DNA of 64,000 bases from Brevibacterium sediminis (lineage in GTDB: Bacteria > Actinomycetota > Actinomycetes > Actinomycetales > Brevibacteriaceae), in assembly GCF_013623905.1 (NCBI RefSeq), contig NZ_JABKDD010000003.1, positions 124,001-188,000 on the forward strand. The letters run 5' to 3'. The number at the start of each line of letters is the position of its first letter. The first letter of the stretch is position 1. Below are positions 45,912-55,093 of the stretch, piece by piece. A program made the translations under genes and the position numbers. The notes under the pieces are model-generated. The model did not search any database, was not told where the DNA came from, and worked only from the letters and a program-made list of their open reading frames with translations.

Positions 45912-47408
45912 ATGAGAGATTCCCACACGCAGACATCATCGACCTCCGCCGAGGCGGTTCCGACCTCGGCCCTCGCCGAGGCTGCTCCCGGTCACGCACC
46001 CGACGTCGAACCCGCCCCCACCGCAGGCCATCCTGCCCCCGTCCTCTGGCCGCTCCACCTCGGTGCGTTCCTCGCGACGTTCATGTTCTCCGTCTCAAAC
46101 GTCGCGATCCCCGCGGTGCAGGCCGACATCGGTGCGAGTGATTCGACCTCGGCGCTCATCGTCGGTCTGTTCTCCGCCGCCTTCGCCTCCGGCCTCATCC
46201 TCTGCGGTCGCATCGGGGACCGCTTCGGGCGTCGCCGCCTGTTCATGATCGGCACGGGCGCGCTCGTCATCACCTCAATCGCCGTCGGACTGGCACCCGA
46301 TCCGCTCTTCCTGCTCGTGGCTCGCGCAACCCAGGGTTCGGCAGCGGCGGTGATGATGCCGCAGATCCTCGCGAGCTTCCAGCATTCGCTGTCCGGGGCC
46401 GCACGGTTGAAGGCGATCAGCCTCTTCGGCGCATTCTCCGGAGTCGGCACCGTCGGTGGTCAGGTCCTCGGCGGCGGACTCATCTCCCTCTTCGGCCAGA
46501 CCTGGGGGTGGCGGGCGGCGTTCCTCAGCTGCGCGATCGCCGCCGCAGCCGCCTATCTCGGTTCCCTGCGCCTGACCGAATCACGCAGCATCGACCCGGC
46601 ACCCCTCGACGCCCCCGGCGCAATCCTCCTCGGCGTGGGCATGATGAGCCTCGTCACCGGACTGGCGCTGGGACCGGTCACCGGCTGGCTTCCGCTGCCC
46701 GCAACCCTCTTGGCAGCCTGCGCTGCAGCTCTCACCGCGTTCGCACTCTGGCAGAACCGCGCCGAGGCGGCCGGACGTGACCCACTCATTCCGCCACAGG
46801 TGGTTCGCATCCCTGCCGCGTGGATCGGGATGCTCATGGCCTTCGTGTTCTTCGCCGGCTTCGGCACGTTCCTCTACAACTTCGCGCTCACATCGCAGAC
46901 CGGCCATGGTGACCCCGCCGCCGTCTCCGGACTCACGCTCGGCCTCTTCGCCGCAGCTTTCCTCATCACCTCTCTCCTCGTCCCCCGGGCCGTCGGTCGA
47001 CTCGGCGGGCCCGGCACGATGGTCCTCGGCACGACCCTGCAGGCGATCAGCCTTCTCGGGGTGGCTTGGGCGTCGGCGACGGCCCCAGCCACAGAATGGA
47101 ATCTGTGGTTCCAGCTTCCGGGAGTCGTCCTCGGCGCAGCTCAGGCTCTCCAGTTCGGTCCTCTTGTCGGCACCGTGGTCGGAGCAGTCCCCGACCGAGT
47201 GGCCGGGCTGAGCGGCGGTCTCATCGCAACGATGCAGCAGGCAGGCATCGCCGTGGGCGTGGCGCTGCTCGGAGCGCTCTTCCATGTCTTCACGCTCAGC
47301 CTCGGCTATGACAATGCCTTCGCCGTGGCATGCCTCGTTCAGGTCGGGCTGTGCCTGGCCTTCGGAACGGGCGCTCTGGCACTCCTCAGGCTCGGATCGC
47401 GTCGATGA
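45912..47408 (+). CDS. MFS transporter, drug:H+ antiporter (14-helix type)
   Basis: A 498-aa major facilitator with about 14 membrane helices and a 45-residue hydrophilic start. Motif A reads GRIGDRFGRRRLFMIG; the antiporter motif C lies near FGAFSGVGTVGGQVLGG. Its partner is the divergent MmyB-type regulator. The 3' end overlaps the convergent ABC permease gene by 23 nt. Confidence 0.88.
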   Translation: MRDSHTQTSSTSAEAVPTSALAEAAPGHAPDVEPAPTAGHPAPVLWPLHLGAFLATFMFSVSNVAIPAVQADIGASDSTSALIVGLFSAAFASGLILCGRIGDRFGRRRLFMIGTGALVITSIAVGLAPDPLFLLVARATQGSAAAVMMPQILASFQHSLSGAARLKAISLFGAFSGVGTVGGQVLGGGLISLFGQTWGWRAAFLSCAIAAAAAYLGSLRLTESRSIDPAPLDAPGAILLGVGMMSLVTGLALGPVTGWLPLPATLLAACAAALTAFALWQNRAEAAGRDPLIPPQVVRIPAAWIGMLMAFVFFAGFGTFLYNFALTSQTGHGDPAAVSGLTLGLFAAAFLITSLLVPRAVGRLGGPGTMVLGTTLQAISLLGVAWASATAPATEWNLWFQLPGVVLGAAQALQFGPLVGTVVGAVPDRVAGLSGGLIATMQQAGIAVGVALLGALFHVFTLSLGYDNAFAVACLVQVGLCLAFGTGALALLRLGSRR

Positions 47409-48585
47409 TCCGCACCCGAGTGGCGACGACAGCAGGCACCGATCCTGCCAGCGCTCCGGCTCCGACCGAGACGAGCATGCCCACAATCGCGGCAGAGATC
47501 GGGACCTGCGGAGTACTCGCACCGTCGAACATGAACTCAGCGACGAGCGGCGCCTTGAGCACGAGCACGGCGATGAGAACGCCGACAGCGCCTGCGATGG
47601 TCGTCGCGACGACGCTCTCCATCATCACGGAGAAGAAGATGCGCCGACTCGTCGCCCCGAAGGATCTGCGGATGCCGATCTCCCTGATCCGCTGTTGGAT
47701 CGTCACAAGAGAGATGTTGAGCAGGCCGAGCATACCCATGAAGAGAATGAGGATGCTGATGACCAACAGCACGTTCTTCACCGGACCCAGTGTTTCATCG
47801 ATGTCCGAGGCGAAATCGGTTCTGTCCGCACTGACGTCGAAGCCGGGCAGCTGCCGTCTGAGATCACTCGTCACCTGTTTGCTCAGCTCCTCACCGACCT
47901 CGGGCGGCACCCACATCTCGAATTCGGTGACGGCGTAGGCGTCTGCGGCGAACTGCTTCTCCTGCCCGTTGAGGACGTAGATCTCCCCGTACTCCTGGAA
48001 TTCGGAGGAGGGCACCGAACCGATGACCGTGGCCGTCTTCTTCGGGGAACCGGACAGCTCGATCGTGGCCGGCAGGGAAGTCGGGTCGATGCCGTATTCG
48101 CTGAGGAAAGTCTCATCGGCGACGACGGCCGGCGACAGGTTCGCGGCGTCACCGGCGGTGAACCACCTGCCGTGATCGACGGAGAGTCGGCGCATGACGT
48201 CGAAATCCGGGTCGACGATGTACATCGAGGCGCTGATGGTGCCAGCCGGTCCCGGCACCGTGGTTTCGGCCTGACCGTAGGCGGAGATGTGGCTGATTCC
48301 GAAACGGTCGGCGGTCTCGTCGAGTGCTGACCGGACCTTCTCGACCTCGGATTCGCCCATCTCGGACTCGGTCGGATTGAGGCTCAGGGTGTAGGTCGCG
48401 GCGCGACCACCCTGCTGCTCGTAGGAGTCGGCGAGGCCCTTCTGCATCATGTTCCCGAACCCGACGACGAGCGTCAGTGCACACACTGCCACGCCGACGC
48501 CGATCAGGGACATCAGCACGCGCACCTTGTGCACCCTCAGTTCCTGCCAGGCTTCGACGAGCGATGCGGCGAATCCTGTGATCAT
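47386..48585 (-). CDS. MacB-type ABC transporter permease (FtsX-like)
   Basis: A 399-aa protein. An N-terminal membrane helix (VLMSLIGVGVAVCALTLVVGFGNMM) is followed by a long outside MacB periplasmic-core domain (about 50-260) and three C-terminal helices (VLLVISILILFMGMLGLLNISLVTI, VVATTIAGAVGVLIAVLVLKA, ISAAIVGMLVSVGAGALAGSVPAVV). QQRIREIGIRRSFGATSRRIF is the family signature. It is the last gene of an adaptor-ATPase-permease operon, overlapping the ATPase by 4 nt. Confidence 0.9.
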   Translation of the reverse strand: MITGFAASLVEAWQELRVHKVRVLMSLIGVGVAVCALTLVVGFGNMMQKGLADSYEQQGGRAATYTLSLNPTESEMGESEVEKVRSALDETADRFGISHISAYGQAETTVPGPAGTISASMYIVDPDFDVMRRLSVDHGRWFTAGDAANLSPAVVADETFLSEYGIDPTSLPATIELSGSPKKTATVIGSVPSSEFQEYGEIYVLNGQEKQFAADAYAVTEFEMWVPPEVGEELSKQVTSDLRRQLPGFDVSADRTDFASDIDETLGPVKNVLLVISILILFMGMLGLLNISLVTIQQRIREIGIRRSFGATSRRIFFSVMMESVVATTIAGAVGVLIAVLVLKAPLVAEFMFDGASTPQVPISAAIVGMLVSVGAGALAGSVPAVVATRVRIIDAIRA

Positions 48586-49331
48586 CGGCTCTCACCCGCC
48601 AGCGCCTCGGCGGTGGCCCCGTCGAGGACCGGATGGAGACACCCCTGACTGAGCGAGAACTGTCGAGTGGCCATGTTCGCCACCCCGAGATCATGGGTGA
48701 TCGTGATGAGCGCAGCCCCCGAGTCCTTGGTGATGCCGTCGAGGATCTCCATGACCTGACGCCCCGTCTCAACGTCCAGGGCGCCCGTCGGCTCGTCGGC
48801 GAGCACGAGCTTCGGCTCACGCACCAGCGCGCGTGCGATCGCGACTCTCTGCTGCTCACCTCCGGAGAGACGGTTCGGCTTCGCCTCGATCCGGTCGCCG
48901 AGGCCGAGACGCTCGAGCATGGCTTCGGCCGATCTCCGCCGATTGCGGAACTCCCGTCCGGTGGCGTACATCAGCGGGGCTTCGACGTTTTCCACCGCAG
49001 TGCGTCCGGGCAGGAGGTTGAACTGCTGGAAGACGAATCCGATGTCACGTCCTCTGATCGCTGCGGCCCTGTTCCGGGAGATCTTCTGCACGGGTTCACC
49101 GGCGAACTCCATATCCCCGGTCGTCGGCGCGTCGAGGAGTCCGAGGATGTTGAGCAGCGTCGATTTGCCGGTGCCGGAGCGACCGACGATGCCGATGTGC
49201 TCCCCCACCCCCACCTCGAGGTCGATATCGGCAAGGATCGTGAGCAGCTGATCGTCAGCGATCGGCACCGAACGCGACACATGCCGCAGCGAGAGCAGAG
49301 TCTCTGCCGCCGTCGGCTCCGGGCGGCTCAC
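48582..49331 (-). CDS. MacB/LolD-type ABC transporter ATP-binding protein
   Basis: A 249-aa ATPase. Walker A GRSGTGKST, Q-loop region DIGFVFQQFNLLPGRTAVENVEAPL, signature LSGGEQQRVAIARAL, Walker B LVLADEPTGALD and switch ITHDLG are all standard for the MacB/LolD group. It overlaps the genes on both sides by 4 nt. Confidence 0.93.
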   Translation of the reverse strand: MSRPEPTAAETLLSLRHVSRSVPIADDQLLTILADIDLEVGVGEHIGIVGRSGTGKSTLLNILGLLDAPTTGDMEFAGEPVQKISRNRAAAIRGRDIGFVFQQFNLLPGRTAVENVEAPLMYATGREFRNRRRSAEAMLERLGLGDRIEAKPNRLSGGEQQRVAIARALVREPKLVLADEPTGALDVETGRQVMEILDGITKDSGAALITITHDLGVANMATRQFSLSQGCLHPVLDGATAEALAGESR

Positions 49332-50461
49332 CAGTCCTCTCCCTCGCCGAACTCGCCATCCATGCCGCCCTCGGAACTCTCATCTTCAGGTTCGGTGCCG
49401 GGAACGAATTCATCGATCTCCTCACCTTCTTCCAGGCCCGACTTCACTTCGACCATGGACCCGTCGTTGAGGCCGATCTCGACCTCGCGCTCCTCGGACT
49501 TGCCGTCGTCTCCGGTCACCCAGACTGATCCCTTCTCGGTGAGTCCGCGCACCGCGGTCACCGGAACGACGATGACGTCCTTCGCCTCTCCCGCATCGAT
49601 GGTCATAGTGAGATCGAGGCTGTTGTAGACGGTGACATCGTCGGGGATGGCACAGATCAGCTGCGGACCGTCTCCGGAACCTCCTTCCGAGCCTTCGGCG
49701 GCAGAACCGTCGTCACCTGCGCTTTCAGCCCCTGGGTCCTCGGACTCCTCCTCGCTCGTCGACGACGATGCCGAGGCTGTACCCGGCCCCTGGTCGAGTC
49801 TGAGACCCGTGCAGTCGAAGGGCTTCGGGCCCTCGTCGATCGCGATGTTCGCGGTGTCCGGAAGCTCCTGCACCCGGTAGAGATCGGTCGCCTTGATCGG
49901 TGCCTTGGCGGTGAAGGTCTTCTTCAGCAGCTCGGTCACCTGGGTGTCGGCAGAGACTGTGTCACCCTGCTCGACGGAGAAATCACCCACCGTGCCGTCT
50001 TCCGCAGCGATCACCGAATGATACTTCGGCTTGGCCGGGGTCGACGGGTCACCTCCCGATGCCTCATCCCCGCCATCCGAGTCTGCTGTCTCGGCACCGT
50101 CGCTGCCGCCGTCCGGCTCTTCGGGCGCCTCCTGCTCACCCTCGCTTCTGACCTGGAACAGCTCCGCGCCTTTGAATACCTCATCACCGGGCTTGACGAA
50201 GAGATGGTTGACCACGCCGTCGTGGTCGGCTTTGACCGCAGTCGGGGAGTCGACGTTGATGCGTCCCTTGACCTCGATTGTGTTGGAGATGTCGCCGCGT
50301 TCGGCGGTGATGGTGGATTCCGCCGGCTCCCCACTGGCACCGACATCGTCGAATTCGTCGTCGGCAGCCGGTTTGAAGGCGATCCAGCCGAGGAATACAG
50401 CGATGAGGATGAGGACGAGGAGGAAGGCCAGCGGCAGAACCGCTCTGCGGAAAATGTGCAT
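49328..50461 (-). CDS. Membrane-fusion (HlyD/MacA-like) adaptor protein
   Basis: A 377-aa protein. One N-terminal membrane helix (VLPLAFLLVLILIAVFLGWIAF) precedes the biotinyl-lipoyl-like strand region (INVDSPTAVKADHDGVVNHLFVKPGDEVFKGAELFQV). This is interrupted by two acidic Glu/Gly/Ser/Asp-rich insertions (about 108-140 and 225-265). It probably links the MacB-type transporter to the cell surface and exports a peptide, lipid or drug; the substrate is unknown. Confidence 0.82.
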   Translation of the reverse strand: MHIFRRAVLPLAFLLVLILIAVFLGWIAFKPAADDEFDDVGASGEPAESTITAERGDISNTIEVKGRINVDSPTAVKADHDGVVNHLFVKPGDEVFKGAELFQVRSEGEQEAPEEPDGGSDGAETADSDGGDEASGGDPSTPAKPKYHSVIAAEDGTVGDFSVEQGDTVSADTQVTELLKKTFTAKAPIKATDLYRVQELPDTANIAIDEGPKPFDCTGLRLDQGPGTASASSSTSEEESEDPGAESAGDDGSAAEGSEGGSGDGPQLICAIPDDVTVYNSLDLTMTIDAGEAKDVIVVPVTAVRGLTEKGSVWVTGDDGKSEEREVEIGLNDGSMVEVKSGLEEGEEIDEFVPGTEPEDESSEGGMDGEFGEGEDW

Positions 50462-50624
50462 GATTCCTTAGGGATGGGAAACGAGGATGCGTCCACACTA
50501 TCCAGTGAAAGTCCCGGTCAGATGATGTTTTTGTCACGAGTGGATAACAGTGTCCTTGTCGTAATCCTGTGGCCCCGCCCACTCGTTTTGTCCACCGAGG
50601 CCGCTCTCGACTAGACTGATTCAC

Positions 50625-50712
50625 GGCTCCCCGTGCGGCGTCATCTTGTGAACTCCCCCAGGGCCGGAAGGCAGCAAGGGTAAGCGAGCTCTGTCGGGTG
50701 CACGGGGAGTCC
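50625..50712 (+). ncRNA. ffs: Signal recognition particle RNA, small bacterial type
   Basis: About 88 nt. The universally conserved apical part (GGCCGGAAGGCAGCAAGG, then TAAGCGAGCTCTGTCGGGTG) is intact. Terminal helix GGCTCCCCGTGC / GCACGGGGAGTCC closes it. It is not next to dnaX, its frequent neighbour in other bacteria. Confidence 0.95.
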
Positions 50713-50897
50713 TCTATTCCCCAACATCACAATTCCACAACTCCCCCTCTCCCCCATCTGCCCAGGTCAGCTCTGCCTACACGGCCCTCCGAGCGCCGGA
50801 ATCGGGGCGAAGAAGCGAAAGCGTTAATACTTTCGTGATTTTGCTTCATTACCATTATTCTCAGTTCTCATCCCTGTGTTCAAACGAGGTTTCCCTG

Positions 50898-52394
50898 TTG
50901 TCCACGAAGATCCAAGGGGCCGTTGCCGCCCTTTCGGCACTGGCCCTGCTCACGGCGTGCACACCGTCGAGCGACGATCCCGACGCGACCCGCAATGGCG
51001 CGAACAAGACCGCCGAGGCGGCCGCGGATCCCGTGTTCCGCGTCGGAGCCATCACCTCCGAGGCAGCAGAATCCGCGTCCGAATCGACGCCGTCTTCGCA
51101 GCCCAGCGATGCGACCTCCTCAGCTGAGCCGAGTGAGTCCGTCGATGCGGCGACCGCGATGCCCGGCGCCGGGGACTTCGGCGAGGTGACCGAATCCGGT
51201 GACGACATCGACCTCGAGGCCGGCCAGCGGATCGGCATCTCAGTCGAGAACGCAGACCTCAGTGACATCTCCGTCACCGAGGAGGCCCACCCCCGGATCG
51301 CGCACGATCCCGGCACGTTCTTCGACGCTTCGGGCACCGCGCTCGAGGCAGATGACGACGCCCAGGCCGGTTCGTCGACGCCGAGCTCCACCGAGTCCGG
51401 GACCGCCGACGATGGTTCGAAGGACGCCGAAACAGACACCAAGGACACCGCCGAGGCGGTCGCCGCCCCGGACGAATCCGCCGCCTGGATCTCGACCTAC
51501 GGCCTCGTCGCCGACAGCGAATACACCGTGAAAGTCACCGCCACCACTGCCAACGGAGACGAAGTCGACCTCGACGCAACGATCACCGTCGGTGACAGCG
51601 ACGGCGCCCCGATGTCGGTGCGCACAACGCTCGCCGACGATCAGACGGTCGGCGTCGCCGCCCCCATCATGCTCAACTTCGGTTCCACCGTATCCAAGGA
51701 CTTCCGCGACGATGTCGAACGCCGCCTCTCGGTCAAGGTCACCGATGAAGACGGCAAGGAGCGGGAGGTCGAGGGCTCCTGGGGTTGGCTCTACGACGAT
51801 CCGCAGTCCCGACTGCATTTCCGCCCGAAGGAATTCTGGCCCGCTCATTCGAAGGTCTCCGTCGACGTCCCGCTCAAGGATGTGCCGACGGGCGAGAACA
51901 GCGTGGGTCAGAACGACCTCACCCTCGATTTCGAGATCGGACGCAAACAGGTCGTCAAGGCCGATGCGAAGTCCCATCGTATGACCGTCACTCGTGACGG
52001 CAAGACCGTCATGGACTTCCCTGCCTCGCTCGGCGCACCGAAGTCCCCGTCCTACAACGGCACGCATGTGGTCATGTCGAAGGCCGCCGACTATACGATG
52101 ACCTCCGAACAATGGGACTACGAGACAGATGTGCAGTGGGCTGTGCGCATCCACAACAACGGAGAATTCATCCACGCCGCCCCGTGGTCGGCAGGCGTCC
52201 AAGGCTCGCAGAACGTCTCCCACGGCTGCATCAATCTCACCACCGAACGGGCCAAGGAGTACTACGACTCCGCGATCTTCGGTGATCCCGTCGAGGTCAC
52301 CGGTTCCCAAGTGAGCCTGTCGACCAATGACAGCGACATCTCGGACTGGGTGTACTCCTGGGATGAATGGAAGAAGCTGAGCGCCCTCGATTGA
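50898..52394 (+). CDS. L,D-transpeptidase lipoprotein
   Basis: A 498-aa protein making 3-3 peptidoglycan cross-links. Lipoprotein signal ends in LLTAC (Cys21). An acidic Ser/Thr/Asp-rich linker spans about 30-200. Bacterial Ig-like domains of the LdtMt2 type lie at about 200-330. The YkuD catalytic domain has the motif SHGCINLT with nucleophile Cys and the upstream HIHNNGEFIHAAPW-like His. The TTG at 50898 is chosen for the ACGAGG 8 nt ahead; the ATG at 50835 has none. Confidence 0.9.
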   Translation: MSTKIQGAVAALSALALLTACTPSSDDPDATRNGANKTAEAAADPVFRVGAITSEAAESASESTPSSQPSDATSSAEPSESVDAATAMPGAGDFGEVTESGDDIDLEAGQRIGISVENADLSDISVTEEAHPRIAHDPGTFFDASGTALEADDDAQAGSSTPSSTESGTADDGSKDAETDTKDTAEAVAAPDESAAWISTYGLVADSEYTVKVTATTANGDEVDLDATITVGDSDGAPMSVRTTLADDQTVGVAAPIMLNFGSTVSKDFRDDVERRLSVKVTDEDGKEREVEGSWGWLYDDPQSRLHFRPKEFWPAHSKVSVDVPLKDVPTGENSVGQNDLTLDFEIGRKQVVKADAKSHRMTVTRDGKTVMDFPASLGAPKSPSYNGTHVVMSKAADYTMTSEQWDYETDVQWAVRIHNNGEFIHAAPWSAGVQGSQNVSHGCINLTTERAKEYYDSAIFGDPVEVTGSQVSLSTNDSDISDWVYSWDEWKKLSALD

Positions 52395-52407
52395 GAGCGC
52401 CCAGCTT
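52374..52407 (+). terminator. Terminator overlapping the transpeptidase gene end
   Basis: Stem AAGCTGAGCGC / GCGCCCAGCTT with one mismatch; its left arm is within the last codons, so the hairpin contains the stop codon. TGCTTGCCT follows. Confidence 0.55.
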
Positions 52408-52445
52408 GCTTGCCTGACTGATGCGGCAGGCTCCTCGCCGACGAC

Positions 52446-53474
52446 TTACTTGTCGAGCTTCTTCACCGCTTTGTCGATCATCGGCACATAGCGCTCGAGC
52501 GTCCAGGGGACGGTGAGCGGGTTGATGATCGAGGATCCGGTGACGAAGGGCTGATCATCCGGAGCCACGACAGCCCCGGCCTTGATCGCCGGAATATTCG
52601 CATACAGTCCCTGCGATTCGATCTCTTTCCTGTTCTTCTCATCGGAGTAGAAGGTGAAGATGAGGTCCGAATCGTTGAGCTTGTCCGCATTCTCCAGACC
52701 GATGAGCGCTGAATCCGTTCCGGGCTCGTCGTAGTCTTTCTTCAGCTCGTCGATGATCGGATCCGGGGTCAGCCCGAGCGCCGAGACCATCGCCACCCGC
52801 TGCTCGTTGGGGTAGAAGACGCCGAGGGTGCCGGGGCCCGAGTTGTAGATGAAGGAGAATGTGAGGTCCTTGTATTCCTCTCGCTTCGCCTCTTTCAGCT
52901 GCGTCTTGATGTCGTCGACGAGGCCTTCTGATTCCTCTTCCTGACCGAGCGCCTTGCCGATCGTGGTGATCTGCTCATCCCACTTGATCGTCCACGGCTG
53001 CTTCGGGTACGCCACGGTCGGGGCGATGGCATCGAGCTGTTTGTACTGCTCGGCCGTGATTCCCGACCAGGGGGCGAGGATGACATCCGGTTCGAGTTCG
53101 GCGATGGCTTCGACGTCGAGTTCCGTATCCCCCTGGAACTGTTCGGGCAGCTTCTCACCCTTGTCCTTCACGGCCTCGTAGATCCACGGCATGTAGCCGG
53201 TGTCATCGGATCCCCAGGCATATTCCTCCATGCCGACCGGCGTCTTGCCCAAAGCGATCGCAGTTTCCGTCGATCCCTGGCCGAGGGTGACGACGCGTTC
53301 GGGCTCGGATTCGATGACCGCTTCACCGAGTGCGTGCTTGATCGTCGCGGTCTCGAAATTCGCGGACCCGGATTCCTCCGCGGCCTGCGATCCCTGCCCG
53401 CAGGCGGTGGCGGTGAGCGAGAGCGCGACGAGCGCTCCGGCGATGACGGCCCGGCGGCTGTGAGGAACTGACAT
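52446..53474 (-). CDS. Iron-siderophore ABC transporter substrate-binding lipoprotein (orphan)
   Basis: A 342-aa PF01497 binding protein, same length as the one at 30876. The signal peptide has a twin-Arg start (SRRAVIAGALVALSL) and lipobox TATAC. Domain landmarks are ATIKHALGEAVIESEPERVVTLGQGSTETAIALG and PDVILAPWSGITAEQYKQLDAIAPTVAYP. No permease or ATPase is next to it, so it may feed the FecCD system elsewhere. An iron box lies 52 bp upstream. Confidence 0.9.
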   Translation of the reverse strand: MSVPHSRRAVIAGALVALSLTATACGQGSQAAEESGSANFETATIKHALGEAVIESEPERVVTLGQGSTETAIALGKTPVGMEEYAWGSDDTGYMPWIYEAVKDKGEKLPEQFQGDTELDVEAIAELEPDVILAPWSGITAEQYKQLDAIAPTVAYPKQPWTIKWDEQITTIGKALGQEEESEGLVDDIKTQLKEAKREEYKDLTFSFIYNSGPGTLGVFYPNEQRVAMVSALGLTPDPIIDELKKDYDEPGTDSALIGLENADKLNDSDLIFTFYSDEKNRKEIESQGLYANIPAIKAGAVVAPDDQPFVTGSSIINPLTVPWTLERYVPMIDKAVKKLDK

Positions 53475-53525
53475 TCCTGTCCTTTCGACAGTGGTCGGAG
53501 CCTGATAGGACCCCTCGACATTAAC

Positions 53526-53544
53526 GTAGGCCAGCCTAACTTAA
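53526..53544. promoter_or_regulatory. DtxR/IdeR-type iron box
   Basis: The 19-mer GTAGGCCAGCCTAACTTAA matches the DtxR/IdeR consensus TTAGGTTAGSCTAACCTAA at 15 of 19 positions, with a further TTAACCTA half-site behind it, 52 bp upstream of the orphan binding-protein gene. Confidence 0.8.
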
Positions 53545-53596
53545 CCTACTGCCGTTGCCGCAACACCTGTGAGCCACTTCACGTCAGTCATCCTCA

Positions 53597-53611
53597 TCTG
53601 CTGACAGCAGA
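53597..53611. promoter_or_regulatory. Palindromic operator candidate upstream of the PopR/ClgR-like gene
   Basis: TCTGCT-GAC-AGCAGA is a perfect 6-3-6 inverted repeat, 41 bp upstream of the regulator start. It resembles the Streptomyces PopR box (TCTGCC-N3-GGCAGA core, as I remember it), differing only at the innermost pair. It has the same arm-spacer geometry as the boxes before clpP. Confidence 0.6.
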
Positions 53612-53652
53612 AACCCTCGCCGAGGCGGCCCTACCGACCGTAGGCTCACCCC

Positions 53653-54012
53653 ATGACCGACATGCTCCCGCACAGCCCGACCCCGCCGCCGCTGTGGCGT
53701 GAGGCGCTCGGCCGCGCTCTCCGACTGCGCCGCACCGATATGGGTCTCACCCTGGCTCAGGTCTCCCACCGGTCCGGGGTCTCGACCCAGTTCCTCTCCG
53801 AGATCGAACGCGGGCTCAAGGACCCGTCGTCGGAGGTCATCGAGGCAGTGGCCGAGGTGCTCGAGCTCCAGCTGCCGCAGGTCCTCGTGCTCGCGGCCTT
53901 CGGCCTGACTTCCGGGGTCCCTGCGACCGCGCTGCTGTCGGCGACCGATATGACGCGAGCCGCACCTGCTCCGCCGGCAGCGGGTCAGGTACGGCTCGCC
54001 CTCGCAGCCTGA
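53653..54012 (+). CDS. PopR/ClgR-like XRE transcriptional activator
   Basis: A 119-aa protein with a single HTH_3 domain (about 15-72). The sequence REALGRALRLRRTDMGLTLAQVSHRSGVSTQFLSEIERGLKDPSSEVIEAVAEVLEL closely follows the ClgR/PopR layout. These factors activate clpP/clpC genes and are degraded by Clp, through an exposed hydrophobic C-terminus; this protein ends in RLALAA, a plausible degron resembling the AA ending of ssrA tags. Two clpP genes and a ClpC-type ATPase lie within 9 kb. Confidence 0.8.
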   Translation: MTDMLPHSPTPPPLWREALGRALRLRRTDMGLTLAQVSHRSGVSTQFLSEIERGLKDPSSEVIEAVAEVLELQLPQVLVLAAFGLTSGVPATALLSATDMTRAAPAPPAAGQVRLALAA

Positions 54013-54017
54013 ACGGC

Positions 54018-54299
54018 TCAGCCGTTCCCGGCCTCGAGCCGGTTCGCCCGCAGCACCTCGAGTCGGGCACGATATTCGGCCTCCTCGATATCCCCCTGGG
54101 CGAAGCGCTGGGCCAGAGTCGCCTCGGCGCTCCTTGTTCCCTCTCGTGCCGCAGCCGCCCACGGCGGTCCCCCGGCCTGCCGCCACCGGCGACGGTTGAG
54201 GGTCACGATGAGGGTGACGATGAGTCCAATGACGAGGACCCAGAAGATCGGAATGAGGAAGAAGAACGGCCAGGCCAGCGGTCCGTGTTCCATGTGCAT
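54018..54299 (-). CDS. SHOCT-domain small membrane protein
   Basis: A 93-aa protein. One membrane helix (FFFLIPIFWVLVIGLIVTLIVTL) is followed by a C-terminal SHOCT motif (LAQRFAQGDIEEAEYRARLEVL). The ATG at 54299 has AAGGAGG 4 nt ahead. It is 119 nt downstream of the two-component genes and may be part of their regulon. Confidence 0.82.
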   Translation of the reverse strand: MHMEHGPLAWPFFFLIPIFWVLVIGLIVTLIVTLNRRRWRQAGGPPWAAAAREGTRSAEATLAQRFAQGDIEEAEYRARLEVLRANRLEAGNG

Positions 54300-54418
54300 G
54301 ATGCCTCCTTGGCGGGTGTCCACGCCGTTCGTGGACCTGACATCAATGACACACCGCAAGCCGGTCGCTGCGAATCCGCCGAAGGGAGTCACCTGCGCTG
54401 CTCCGCACGGAGCAGAAC

Positions 54419-55093
54419 TCAGTGCTCGTTCAGCCAACCGGGCGACACCAGCCCCGATTCGTAGGCGAGGACGACGAGGTGGACGCGGTCTCTGGCCCCG
54501 ACCTTCGTCATGATGCGCGAGACATGGGTCTTCGCGGTCAGCGGGGAGAGCACGAGCGATTCGGCGATCTCGTCGTTCGACTGACCGCGGCCGACGAGCG
54601 CGAGAACTTCGCGTTCGCGGTCGGTGAGAACGTCGAGCCCGGAGTCGGGTTCTGCCTTCAGCCCCAAGGACATGCGGGAGAGCAGGTATTTCGTGACTTC
54701 GGGCGAGAGCAGGGCCTCACCGGCGGCCACGACGCGCACGGCGCGGATGAGGTCGGTCGGGTCGGTGTCCTTCAGCAGAAAGCCGCTGGCCCCGGCGCGC
54801 ACGGCGCGGACGATGTATTCGTCGAGTCCGAAGGTCGTCACGAGCACCACGCGGACGGCATCGAACCGCGGATCGGCGGCGATCTCCTCCGTCGCCCACA
54901 GTCCGTCTCCGTCGGGCATGCGGATGTCCATGAGGACGACGTCGGCGGGTGCTGTGCGCAGTGCTTCGAGCAGGGCGTTCCCGCCGGAGGCTTGGATCGT
55001 GACCTCGATATCGTCTTCGGAATCGAGCAGTGAGGCGAAGCCGGCGCGCACGAGCTGATGGTCATCGGCGATGGCGACTCGGATCGGTGTCAT
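54419..55093 (-). CDS. NarL/LuxR-family response regulator
   Basis: A 224-aa protein. The receiver domain has the acidic pair (AIADDHQLVRAG), the phospho-acceptor Asp in VVLMDIRMPDGDG and the Lys in GFLLKDTDP. The C-terminal LuxR-type HTH reads LTDREREVLALVGRGQSNDEIAESLVLSPLTAKTHVSRIMTKVG. It overlaps its kinase gene by 4 nt. Confidence 0.95.
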   Translation of the reverse strand: MTPIRVAIADDHQLVRAGFASLLDSEDDIEVTIQASGGNALLEALRTAPADVVLMDIRMPDGDGLWATEEIAADPRFDAVRVVLVTTFGLDEYIVRAVRAGASGFLLKDTDPTDLIRAVRVVAAGEALLSPEVTKYLLSRMSLGLKAEPDSGLDVLTDREREVLALVGRGQSNDEIAESLVLSPLTAKTHVSRIMTKVGARDRVHLVVLAYESGLVSPGWLNEH

